DNA from: Chlorobiota bacterium
GTDB lineage: Bacteria > Bacteroidota > Ignavibacteria > OLB7
Assembly: GCA_016700335.1 (NCBI GenBank)
Contig: CP065014.1
Location: 533,001-597,000 of the forward strand
Length of the DNA stretch: 64,000 nucleotides
Direction of reading: 5' to 3'
Of this stretch, positions 56,377 to 64,000 are shown piece after piece (positions within the stretch are counted from its first letter, which is position 1; each line of letters begins with the position of its first letter). Made by a program: the position numbers and the translations under genes. The notes under the pieces are model-generated. The model ran no database searches. It saw only the letters and a list, made by a program, of their open reading frames with translations, and was not told where the DNA came from.

Positions 56377-58506
56377 CTATTTGATTAATGAAATTAGAAA
56401 ATTTTTATATAAATCTCCAACCCAAATTCTAAGGAAATATGAACCAATAGGTAATCCTTCAAATGAAATTTCTTTTTCATAAATGCCTTTTTGCTTGAAT
56501 TCTTTTGCAACTGGAATTATATGATTCCCCAATTTATCTACAATATCAATTTTTACATTACAATCAAATCCAATTGTATATTTAAGTATAGTATTAGATT
56601 TAAATGGATTTGGGTAAGGGTTGCATATCATGAAATTATTTTTGTCAAACAATTCATTATTACAGATTTCATTAATTAATACAAAAACAGAATCATTCTC
56701 AACTTCAACACAATCGTATTCTGGTATTTCTAACTTGATAGAAAACTTACTAATTCTACTTTTTGTAAATGGAATTGAGAAATTAAGATGTAATAAATTA
56801 TTTACATCAAAATCATCATTGAGAAAATTAATCAACATTACAATTTTTCCTGGATTTGTCTCGTTGGAAATTATCGATAAACTAATTTTATCTGGATCAT
56901 AGGAAAATGTATTTAAAAATATAGATGAAGTTGAATCATAATAAATGGTTAGAATCCCTTGATTAATTTTGAAAGGATAAAATGAATTTGATAATGAAAC
57001 ATTTAGATTAAATGAATCTAATAAATTAAGGAGTAATGATTTTGAGAATTTATTTATTGTAACATTTAGTTTTGAATTTACATTTACTGATCCACCTTCA
57101 ATATTAACAAATAGTTTATCGTTTTCACTTGATGAATTTGTTATTTGCAAGGCAGTTTTAAACAATCCGTCTATTTTGTTTTTGTACTTAACTCGAATAA
57201 TTTTTGTTTCGTTAGGATTTATAGAAAAATTCTCAAATGGCTTAATATTTAAAATCTGAAATTTATCTAACTCACCAATTAACCTTAGATTGCTTATTTC
57301 AATAGGAAATGTTCTACTTGTGTTGGTAATTTTAGCTTCTAGTATAGCTGAATCTGGGTAGCACAAATTATTAATACTATCACCAGATCCAATTAAAAAA
57401 GTTTTTTCAACTCTACCTTCAAGTTTACATTCAACATTTGAATTGTTATCAGAATCAAAAAGTATGATTGGTTTAATAATTGCATTTCTAAATCCACTAT
57501 CTTTAGGAGTAAATTCTATATCTAACCAAAGAGTATCTTGAGAACCTAATTTAAATGTGAATGGGAAATTTATAGATTGCTTGTTAGATATTGAATAATC
57601 TTTTCCAAGTTTATTACTATCACTTTCAATTTGAATATCAGAAATTGTTAAAGAATCTGAAAATTCATTTATCTCGATGTAAAATGGAATTTTAGTTTTT
57701 TTTATATAATTTCCATATTCAATCAAACCAAAGTCAAAATTTTGAGTAAAAAGTTTTGATTGAACTGAAGTACCAAATAAACTAATTTTAAAAGTAAGGT
57801 ATTTTTTATTTGTCGATAAAATATACTCAACTTTATGGTAACCAATTTCTTTAGGTTGATAAGTAATAACAACATAAAAAGAATCATTTTTTCTAAACAA
57901 TTTCTTTTTAATCAGGCTTAAATTATAAATTGAAAATATATTTGTATCTCCAACTGCAGATAAAATTCCTGTTACTTCAACATCTGCTAACCCTATATTT
58001 TTTAAAACAAAATTTGATAAATATCCCCCATTCACTTTTCTCCTACCCCAATCAAACTTCACATCAGCAAAATCAGACTTAATTCCTAACCCATTTAAGA
58101 TACATTTGTTATCACCATTTAATGAATTTTTGGCATTAGATTTAAAAATAATAGTGTCAGAATATGGTTGATCTGAAACAGGTTGAAACCCAACCTTGAA
58201 AACAAAAAATCCTCCTGATTTAATAGTTATTGGGAAATTAAAACCATCAATAGTTGAAAAAATAGGGTCTTTAGAAATGTAGTCAGAACTAATTATAATG
58301 TCCTCTCCAATAACATTTGAAATGTTTTCAACTATAAACGTAAACTCAGAGAGTTTGCCAATTTCCACTTCATGAAAATCTAAATCACTCACTCTAATAA
58401 GCCCAGTTTTTTGGGCTAAACAATAATTAGTTCCAATAGTAATGAAGAGTAAAATATATATTTCAAACGAAAAGAATTTATTAGTGTAAATTCTATTCCC
58501 TTTGAT
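56377..58506 (-). CDS. large secreted choice-of-anchor-D-like protein with T9SS tail; start unclear
   Basis: About 680-710 residues of immunoglobulin-like beta domains of the choice-of-anchor D/ASPM-SPD-2-Hydin kind (FTFIVENISNVIGEDIIISS; GGFFVFKVGFQPVSDQPYSD; SGFRNAIIKPIILF). The last ~80 residues are a T9SS sorting domain (NPYPNPFKSNTILKY, DKLGNH, PIGSYFLRI, NFLISLIK). The first standard start is GTG 58392, but in frame upstream the sequence reads a perfect Sec signal (FFSFEIYILLFITIGTNYCLA then Q) up to about 58500, with no ATG, GTG or TTG before the stop at 58558-58560. The end given (58506) is the ATC before KGNR and is only an estimate. See the finding. Confidence 0.75.
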   Translation of the reverse strand: MKGNRIYTNKFFSFEIYILLFITIGTNYCLAQKTGLIRVSDLDFHEVEIGKLSEFTFIVENISNVIGEDIIISSDYISKDPIFSTIDGFNFPITIKSGGFFVFKVGFQPVSDQPYSDTIIFKSNAKNSLNGDNKCILNGLGIKSDFADVKFDWGRRKVNGGYLSNFVLKNIGLADVEVTGILSAVGDTNIFSIYNLSLIKKKLFRKNDSFYVVITYQPKEIGYHKVEYILSTNKKYLTFKISLFGTSVQSKLFTQNFDFGLIEYGNYIKKTKIPFYIEINEFSDSLTISDIQIESDSNKLGKDYSISNKQSINFPFTFKLGSQDTLWLDIEFTPKDSGFRNAIIKPIILFDSDNNSNVECKLEGRVEKTFLIGSGDSINNLCYPDSAILEAKITNTSRTFPIEISNLRLIGELDKFQILNIKPFENFSINPNETKIIRVKYKNKIDGLFKTALQITNSSSENDKLFVNIEGGSVNVNSKLNVTINKFSKSLLLNLLDSFNLNVSLSNSFYPFKINQGILTIYYDSTSSIFLNTFSYDPDKISLSIISNETNPGKIVMLINFLNDDFDVNNLLHLNFSIPFTKSRISKFSIKLEIPEYDCVEVENDSVFVLINEICNNELFDKNNFMICNPYPNPFKSNTILKYTIGFDCNVKIDIVDKLGNHIIPVAKEFKQKGIYEKEISFEGLPIGSYFLRIWVGDLYKNFLISLIK

Positions 58507-58560
58507 AAGTGAAATAAATATATTCGATAAATGACTAATATGAGTAGTAGGTAATAATTA

Positions 58561-58890
58561 GATTAAAAATATTATGATTTAAAATTCAATCTCAACAAGT
58601 AATTATTTTGAAAAAAGTAAATAAATACTTTAGAAGTTAATTAAAATCTAATAATATTACTTTAAAAAAAATGTTAAAAATAATGAAATTAGTAGTAGTG
58701 AATTGGCTTAAATAATTCTTAAAAAGTAAATGAATAGTTAACTAAACCATTGATAAAATATAAATTATATGTGATATCATAAGTGAATAAAATTTTATTA
58801 AAGAATTATGATATAAACACAATATAAATTCATTATTTAAATCAAAAAATATGTGTTGTTAAGTTCTTCTGCATTATTTTTGCAGTTAAT
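58561..58890. other. AT-rich non-coding gap before hemE
   Basis: 330 bases with no ORF or convincing hairpin. The final 35 bases hold the hemE promoter. The rest, and perhaps a promoter for the opposing T9SS gene, cannot be read. Confidence 0.45.
58856..58882 (+). promoter_or_regulatory. Bacteroidota-type promoter for hemE
   Basis: TTG (58856-58858), 16 bases, then TATTTTTG (58875-58882), a near-consensus match (usual spacing 17-23). The box ends 8 bases before the ATG at 58891, so the mRNA would start at or next to the start codon. Confidence 0.6.
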
Positions 58891-59922
58891 ATGAATGATC
58901 AAAACAATTCTTTGTTAATAAGAGCACTTAAAGGTGAAAAAGTAGAAAGACCGCCAGTATGGATGATGCGTCAAGCTGGCAGATACCTTCCAGAATACAG
59001 GGCAATAAGGAGTAGAACCACTTTTTTAGAACTTTGTAAAAATCCTGAACTTGCATCTGAAGTAACTATTCAACCAGTGGATTTGGTTGGGGTTGACGCG
59101 GCAATAATATTTAGTGATATATTAGTTGTTCCAGAAGCTATGGGAATGAATCTTGTAGTAGAAGAAGGTAAGGGAGGACCAAGATTCACTGAGCCAATAA
59201 GAACTGTGGATGCAATTGATAATTTACAAACATCAGTAACTGATAAATTGGATTTTGTTTTTAATGCAATATCACTTACTAAAAAAAATTTAAATGGAAA
59301 GGTTCCATTAATTGGGTTTGCTGGAGCTCCCCTTACTCTTGCAGCATATATGATTGAAGGTGCTGGTTCTAAAAATTTCGATTTATTTAAAACTTTTATT
59401 TATAATGAAAGTTCAGCTGCAAAAAAAATGTTTGAAAAATTAACTCATGAGCTAATCAATTATATGATTGGTCAAATCAAAAGTGGTGCTAATATGCTTC
59501 AGCTTTTTGATACTTGGGCTGGTTTATTACCTGAAGAAAAATATAATGAATTTGGTTTAGAATTTGCATCAATAGTAATAAAAGAAGTTCGCAGAAATTA
59601 CCCTGATATTCCAGTATTGTATTTTCCAAAAGGGCTAAGAAGTTACGATTCAATAACTAAATCAAATGCAAGTGGTTTTGGTATTGATTGGCAAATTGAT
59701 ATCAATAGAGCTCAAAAAGAGATACCGATTGAATATGCAATTCAAGGGAATCTTGACCCAGTATTATTACTTACAAATCCTGATAAAATTCATGAAGAAA
59801 CAAAAAAGATGTTAAGCAAAATAGATGATAATCGTGGATACGTTGCAAATCTTGGTCATGGCATATTACCAATTACACCTGTTGAAAACGCAAAAGCATT
59901 TATTAATGCTGTTAAGTATTAG
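58891..59922 (+). CDS. hemE: uroporphyrinogen decarboxylase
   Basis: Decarboxylates the four acetates of uroporphyrinogen III to coproporphyrinogen III in heme synthesis. The 343-aa protein begins with PPVWMMRQAGRYLPEYRA (the conserved Arg-rich substrate loop) and continues IQPVDLVGVDAAIIFSDILVVPEAMGM with the key Asp, GAPLTLAAYMIEGAGSKNF, LLQLFDTWAGLL and the C-terminal GYVANLGHGILPITPVENA. All are family signatures. No other heme gene is in the window. Confidence 0.97.
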   Translation: MNDQNNSLLIRALKGEKVERPPVWMMRQAGRYLPEYRAIRSRTTFLELCKNPELASEVTIQPVDLVGVDAAIIFSDILVVPEAMGMNLVVEEGKGGPRFTEPIRTVDAIDNLQTSVTDKLDFVFNAISLTKKNLNGKVPLIGFAGAPLTLAAYMIEGAGSKNFDLFKTFIYNESSAAKKMFEKLTHELINYMIGQIKSGANMLQLFDTWAGLLPEEKYNEFGLEFASIVIKEVRRNYPDIPVLYFPKGLRSYDSITKSNASGFGIDWQIDINRAQKEIPIEYAIQGNLDPVLLLTNPDKIHEETKKMLSKIDDNRGYVANLGHGILPITPVENAKAFINAVKY

Positions 59923-60060
59923 AAAGTAATTTAAATTTATCTTAAACTTTTTGAGGTAAGATTTTACAAAAGAAATATACAGAAAAATATTAGAATGTTT
60001 TTTTGTTGTTAAATCAAATTAAAATTTAATAATCAATAATTTAAAATCAAAAAGTTAATA

Positions 60061-60693
60061 ATGAAAAAAATCTTTTTTATACCTTTTTTAATATTAGTTT
60101 CAATTATAACTTTAACTAGTATTCAAAGTTGTAGCACAATATCTAACTTGGCTAAGAATCTTCAAAATTTACAATTCAAACTTGATAATGTAAATAATTT
60201 CAAGTTAAATGGAATTGATGTTAGTAAAATAAGTCAGCCTTCTCAACTCAGCATTATTGATATGCTATCTTTAACAAATATGATAACAAAAAAACAATTA
60301 CCAGTTGATTTTACATTAAATGTATCTGCTAAAAATCCAAATGGTACATCTGGTAATTCAAGTAGTAATAGCAATGCAATTACATTGACAAAAATGAATT
60401 GGACTCTTTTGATTGATGATAGAACAACTATAAATGGGGTCGTTAATCAACCTATTAATGTACCTGGAGCTGGTCAGTCAACAATTATTCCAGTAGGAAT
60501 ACAATTGGATTTAATGAAATTTTTTAATGATAAAGGAGTTGACGATTTGGTTAACTTAGCATTAGCTTTAGGTGGAGCACAAGGTTCAACTACTAGATTG
60601 AAATTATCAGTAAGACCTACAGTTCAAACACCAGTTGGTTCTTATCAATATCCAAGTGATATAATGGTTATGAGTTCAGGTTATACTAATTAG
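60061..60693 (+). CDS. lipoprotein with LEA14-like domain
   Basis: 210 residues with a lipoprotein signal ending SIQSC (Cys 24). The mature part fits the LEA type 2/WHy fold: FKLDNVNNFKLNGIDVS, then LPVDFTLNVSAKNPNG with strands typical of LEA14, and a final VRPTVQTPVGSYQYPSDIMV. An Asn/Ser-rich insert interrupts the middle. Such lipoproteins are thought to protect or organise the envelope; the role is not known. It ends before a strong bidirectional terminator. Confidence 0.72.
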   Translation: MKKIFFIPFLILVSIITLTSIQSCSTISNLAKNLQNLQFKLDNVNNFKLNGIDVSKISQPSQLSIIDMLSLTNMITKKQLPVDFTLNVSAKNPNGTSGNSSSNSNAITLTKMNWTLLIDDRTTINGVVNQPINVPGAGQSTIIPVGIQLDLMKFFNDKGVDDLVNLALALGGAQGSTTRLKLSVRPTVQTPVGSYQYPSDIMVMSSGYTN

Positions 60694-60740
60694 TGTTTAA
60701 TCAAGTATTAAAATTTATCATTTAAAAATATAATATAAAA

Positions 60741-60770
60741 AAAAGGGGTGAAACTGATTTCACCCCTTTT
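60741..60770. terminator. strong bidirectional intrinsic terminator
   Basis: Perfect 13-bp arms AAAAGGGGTGAAA (60741-60753) and TTTCACCCCTTTT (60758-60770) around the tetraloop CTGA, flanked by A- and T-runs. It serves the convergent lipoprotein and DUF937 genes. Confidence 0.92.
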
Positions 60771-60793
60771 TAATATCATATTATGAATTAAAA

Positions 60794-61387
60794 TTATTTC
60801 TTCATAAAGTTTCCAATGAAACCAAGTACATCATCTATTGGACTACCATCATGATTCATATCAACTAAATTACTTAATGTTCCTAAAATCCCTGGTGTGG
60901 ACTGTTGAGCTTGTTGTTGTTGATCTCCTAAAAACCCTGATATGTTATTTGCGTCCAAACCTGCTTGTTGTTTATTTTGACCTAAGTAACTCATTACTAT
61001 TGGGGCTAATGTTGTTAAAAGTTGTGCAGCCTGACCCATATCAAGTCCACTTGATTGAGCAACTCCTTGTTGAGCTAACTGTTGTTTATCTCCTAATAAG
61101 TGCTGTAATATTCCAGCACCATTTGCAGCATTTGTTCCTTCCATAACTCCCCCAATAAAACCTGCAATATCATTTACCACGCTTCCATCATGATCTCGAT
61201 CAAGAGCATTAACTAATGAATTAGCTCCTTCTGGAGTTGATGAATTCTTAGATAAAGCAGATATAATTAATGGTAATGCTCCTTGAATTGCACTTTGTGT
61301 TTTACCTTGATCAGCTCCTAACTGGCTACTTATTAGTTGTAATGCAGGTCCGCTCAACAACTGTGATACATTTTCAAATAATGACAT
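60794..61387 (-). CDS. DUF937 family protein with two DxDxDG loops
   Basis: 197 residues, cytosolic or surface-associated, of the DUF937 (YidB-like) family. It has helical Ala/Leu/Gln-rich units that repeat: SAIQGALPLIISALSKNS and MGQAAQLLTTLAPIVMSYL. Two Asp-rich loops like single EF-hands occur at DRDHDGSVVNDIAGFIGG (~residue 65) and DMNHDGSPIDDVLGFIGNF (~173), suggesting calcium binding and an internal duplication. A -7 box TATATTTG (minus strand, 61430-61437) precedes it. Function is unknown. Confidence 0.85.
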   Translation of the reverse strand: MSLFENVSQLLSGPALQLISSQLGADQGKTQSAIQGALPLIISALSKNSSTPEGANSLVNALDRDHDGSVVNDIAGFIGGVMEGTNAANGAGILQHLLGDKQQLAQQGVAQSSGLDMGQAAQLLTTLAPIVMSYLGQNKQQAGLDANNISGFLGDQQQQAQQSTPGILGTLSNLVDMNHDGSPIDDVLGFIGNFMKK

Positions 61388-61452
61388 TTGTAATTTATTA
61401 ATTTAAATTTTTTGAACTATTATAAAAGACAAATATATAAAAAAATATCCAC

Positions 61453-62226
61453 TTACTTATTAACTGAAAATTTTCTAATTTCTCTAAAATTATTCAAATC
61501 TTTTATCTCTATAAAATATACTCCACTTTGTGATGGTTGATTAAATCTAATTTCAAGCGGAACTTTACTTGTTTCGTAATATATTGAATTCTTTTCTAGT
61601 TCTACACCATTAATGTTATATAAAGAGAGTATTAAATTACTCGGTTCGTTAAGAATTACGGTTAAGTTGGCTGATCCATTTTTTAGAATTACTTCAGAAA
61701 CATTATTTTCTAATAAAATTGAGTTATTTAAATCCGTTGTTAAATTTGGTATTTCAATTTGTACAGTATTTGCTTTTTCATCGAAAGTAGTTTTAAATTG
61801 GAATAAATTCGTTCGAGCTGGTGTTTTTTTTACAACTCCTGCAACATCAAATTCTGCACCATGACATCCACAAACAAACCTCATTTTAGTTGAATTAAAA
61901 TCCCCAACATTACAATTTTCATGTGGGCAAACTTCATACACTGCATTAAATTTTGTTAAACTTTCTCGAATTAAAATAACTTTTCGGTTAGATGGAAGTG
62001 TAGATAATGGTTTCCCTATTCCAGAAATTGATAGCCTAACCATTCCATTTAAATTCGATAAATTAGGAAAATCGCTTAACTTAACAGTATAAATTCCTGA
62101 AAGTGTGTTTCCTTTTGATTGTAATGTAGGTGTAAGTGAACCTAATACGATAGGGGCTGTAAACGATAATACTGTTGCACTAAATAGTTTTGAAATGAAG
62201 TCTCTTCTTGAATTTACAGATTGCAT
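61453..62226 (-). CDS. Rieske [2Fe-2S] protein with Tat signal and T9SS tail (first copy)
   Basis: 257 residues. The N-terminus has a twin-arginine signal: NSRRDFISKLFSATVLSFTA, close to the consensus SRRxFLK. The Rieske site is complete: Cys 100-x-His 102 (CPH) and Cys 119-x-x-His 122 (CGCH) bind the cluster, and Cys 105 and Cys 121 supply the disulfide of high-potential Rieske proteins. Residues ~180-257 are a T9SS sorting domain (SLYNINGVELEK, SGVYFIEIKDL, basic end RKFSVNK). It is 132 bases downstream of its paralogue, separated by a terminator. A surface electron-transfer role is inferred. Confidence 0.82.
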   Translation of the reverse strand: MQSVNSRRDFISKLFSATVLSFTAPIVLGSLTPTLQSKGNTLSGIYTVKLSDFPNLSNLNGMVRLSISGIGKPLSTLPSNRKVILIRESLTKFNAVYEVCPHENCNVGDFNSTKMRFVCGCHGAEFDVAGVVKKTPARTNLFQFKTTFDEKANTVQIEIPNLTTDLNNSILLENNVSEVILKNGSANLTVILNEPSNLILSLYNINGVELEKNSIYYETSKVPLEIRFNQPSQSGVYFIEIKDLNNFREIRKFSVNK

Positions 62227-62301
62227 TATTTAAATTATTTAAAATATAGTTTAAATTAATGACACCTTTAATTTGATTAAAGTTACAACATTAATTAAAA
62301 A

Positions 62302-62329
62302 AACATTCCTATATAAATACAGGAATGTT
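62302..62329 (-). terminator. intrinsic terminator after the second Rieske gene
   Basis: AACATTCCT (62302-62310) pairs with AGGAATGTT (62321-62329) over 9 bp around a 10-base loop, and on the minus strand a T-run follows. It lies between the two Rieske genes, so each is probably its own transcript. Confidence 0.82.
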
Positions 62330-62358
62330 AATTTTATTTTTTAAAAAATAAATAATAA

Positions 62359-63117
62359 TTACTTAACGATAGTAAATTTCCTTACATCTTCAATACCCAA
62401 TGAAGATTTTATAACGAACAAATATGTGCCAGATAATGTAGGTTTATCTAATTTAAAAGTTGACAACTCATTTGGAACATTATAAGTTTCCATTTTTGAT
62501 TTTATAACATTACCATCAATAGAATAAATAGTAGTTTTAACTTCACATCCATTAACAAAACGACATTTGATTGAGACAGTATTATCATATTCTTCAACAT
62601 TTGATATAAAATTATCACCATCAGAATTGTTATAAACACCTGTCGTTAAATTAGGAATTTCTATGTTAACTCTACTTCCATCATTTGTGGTTTTAAATGA
62701 GTTTAAATCACTTGTTGCCGGTCCTTTTGTTACTAAACCTTCTGCTGAAAACTGAGAACCATGACATGGGCAAACATGTTTTTTAGTAGTTGAGTTGAAA
62801 TTTGTTTCTCCAACACTACATCCTTGATGAGTGCAACTTTCTGAATAAGAAATAAATTCAGTTTCTGATTTTCTGTAAACAATAACTTTTTTATTTTTAA
62901 ATGGTGCTGGCATATTTGGAACAGAAATCCACACCAAACCACCAACAGTTAGGGCTGGGAAATCAGTTATCTTAAATGAATAAATACCTGATAAAACACC
63001 AGCTTTTGCACATAGAGTAGGAATTAATTCACCTAAAATAACAGGTGCTGCCATCGACATAACCGTTGCCCCAAATAACCTTGAAACGAAATCTCTTCTG
63101 TTGTAATTTTTGATCAT
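62359..63117 (-). CDS. Rieske [2Fe-2S] protein with Tat signal and T9SS tail (second copy)
   Basis: 252 residues, a close paralogue of the protein encoded at 61453-62226. The Tat signal reads NYNRRDFVSRLFGATVMSMA. Cys 95-x-His 97 (CTH) and Cys 116-x-x-His 119 (CPCH) form the cluster site; Cys 100 and Cys 118 are the disulfide pair, and CPCHGSQFS is nearly identical to cytochrome bc-type Rieske proteins. The C-terminal ~70 residues end SGTYLFVIKSS then KFTIVK, a T9SS tail. An extra Cys 36 lies in the signal region. Its start is 19 bases after the S41 protease stop, so the two are likely co-transcribed. Confidence 0.84.
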   Translation of the reverse strand: MIKNYNRRDFVSRLFGATVMSMAAPVILGELIPTLCAKAGVLSGIYSFKITDFPALTVGGLVWISVPNMPAPFKNKKVIVYRKSETEFISYSESCTHQGCSVGETNFNSTTKKHVCPCHGSQFSAEGLVTKGPATSDLNSFKTTNDGSRVNIEIPNLTTGVYNNSDGDNFISNVEEYDNTVSIKCRFVNGCEVKTTIYSIDGNVIKSKMETYNVPNELSTFKLDKPTLSGTYLFVIKSSLGIEDVRKFTIVK

Positions 63118-63136
63118 AAATTTTAATAATTAATAA

Positions 63137-64000
63137 TTAATCTTGTTTAATATCCTTATGTAACATTGAATAATAATTTACCTTTGATTGTAAAAAAATT
63201 ATTGTTGACTGTAATTGATTATCATCAATCAATCCTAATTGAACTCTATCTTTAGTTCCATTGAACCTTGAGTATACTTCCCTCAAAATATATCTTGAAA
63301 TATTATCTTTATTAGAATTTAAAGATAAATTAATATTTTTGATACTTTCATTTTTTATTTCAGATATAGAATTAATAATTAAATTACTAACATTTTTGTC
63401 TTTTGCAAAAGTTTCAAATTCTTTTACTTTTTTATAAACAAAGTTATCAGGAAGTTTATTACTTGGTAATGAAATAACGTATTTAAAAAAAGAATTCGCA
63501 ATATCATTACTTATTTTAAAATCAATTGGAATTGAATTCATATTGGAAGTTAACAAAGTTGCATAATCAAAAAACACCCAAGAACGGTTAAGCTGAGAAA
63601 CAAAAGAACTAGTATCAACCGCTAATATTGAATCTGGGAGAATGCCACCACTACTTTTAACATTTCTACCAGAAGTAGTTAAAAACTCATGTTGGATAGA
63701 ATCATTTGTAATGATTGCTTTGCCAGATTTATCATATGTATACTTTTGAATACACCTTCCAGATGGAGTATAATATCTTGCAGTTGTAATTTTAAGCTGA
63801 ATGTTCTGCCCTATCCAGTGAAGGGTTTGAACTAAACCTTTACCAAAACTTGGCTGACCAAGAATTACTCCAGCATCAAGATCTTGAATAGCTCCAGCTA
63901 ATATCTCAGAAGCTGAAGCAGAATTTTTATTTATCAGAACTGCAATTTTTACATTTTTAAGAATAGGTACTTCCTCAGTATAAAAATATTTTACATCATT
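63137..64000 (-). CDS. S41 family C-terminal processing peptidase, 5'-truncated by window edge
   Basis: Periplasmic serine protease of the CtpA/Prc family, which trims proteins at their C-termini. Only the last ~287 residues are in the window; the frame is open to base 64000 and the start codon lies outside it. The catalytic pair is visible: Ser in NKNSASASEILAGAIQD and the Lys in SFGKGLVQTLHW 25 residues later. The S41 substrate strand TARYYTPSGRCIQK follows. The C-terminal ~170 residues are a helical extension. The start of the downstream Rieske gene is only 19 bases away. Confidence 0.93.
   Translation of the reverse strand, partial: NDVKYFYTEEVPILKNVKIAVLINKNSASASEILAGAIQDLDAGVILGQPSFGKGLVQTLHWIGQNIQLKITTARYYTPSGRCIQKYTYDKSGKAIITNDSIQHEFLTTSGRNVKSSGGILPDSILAVDTSSFVSQLNRSWVFFDYATLLTSNMNSIPIDFKISNDIANSFFKYVISLPSNKLPDNFVYKKVKEFETFAKDKNVSNLIINSISEIKNESIKNINLSLNSNKDNISRYILREVYSRFNGTKDRVQLGLIDDNQLQSTIIFLQSKVNYYSMLHKDIKQD

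Noticed and set aside
58393..58890. Additional small gene in the gap before hemE
   Set aside because: Only stop-rich AT sequence and the signal-peptide codons of the opposing gene; no coherent frame.

Overview
The window is strongly AT-rich bacterial chromosome. Five proteins end in a type IX secretion (T9SS) C-terminal sorting domain, promoters with the Bacteroidota-type -7 box TAnnTTTG can be seen, and many ORFs are Bacteroidota-type families (DUF5683, DUF2279, DUF4397, XAC2610-like). Together these point to the Bacteroidota/Chlorobiota/Ignavibacteriota/Kapabacteria group; I cannot name a genus. Gene density is high and almost everything is chromosomal housekeeping or envelope function. I saw no rRNA or tRNA gene, insertion sequence, integrase, prophage or CRISPR array.

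Layout. 1-6.7 kb: the 3' part of folP, a T9SS cargo protein, a 300-bp non-coding stretch folding into a chain of hairpins, a squalene/phytoene synthase followed closely by a secreted lipase-like lipoprotein, and an OmpA/PD40 envelope protein. 6.8-18 kb: dapF, RidA, a metallo-beta-lactamase-fold hydrolase, a secreted RCC1-propeller protein, the yceD-rpmF pair, and several envelope proteins. 18.3-30 kb: an unusual 560-aa Rossmann-fold protein, a PAP2 phosphatase, mutS2, an N-acetylmuramoyl-L-alanine amidase, an orphan sugar-type ABC permease, a two-domain PsbP-like lipoprotein and rodZ. 30-42 kb: ssb, sbcD-sbcC, cmk, purA, nhaA and valS. 42.6-46.8 kb: a sugar-1-phosphate nucleotidyltransferase followed by metK, a methyltransferase and ahcY, i.e. 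S-adenosylmethionine synthesis, use and by-product removal side by side. 46.9-60 kb: a BamA-like outer-membrane protein, transaldolase, a PASTA protein, MarR, a two-lipoyl E2 acyltransferase, a large T9SS protein and hemE. 60-64 kb: a lipoprotein, a DUF937 protein, two tandem Rieske proteins and the 3' part of an S41 protease.

The most unusual observation is the tandem Rieske pair (61453-63117). Each protein appears to carry a twin-arginine signal, an intact high-potential [2Fe-2S] Rieske site with the disulfide cysteines, and a T9SS sorting domain. This suggests that folded iron-sulfur proteins pass first through Tat and then through T9SS to the cell surface. The second is the multi-hairpin, terminator-ended non-coding region at about 1965-2280, which matches no RNA family I recognise. 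Others are a secreted protein whose signal peptide lies upstream of any ATG/GTG/TTG, a perfect 16-bp palindrome between rodZ and ssb, and promoters placed so close to the start codon that the mRNAs would be nearly leaderless.
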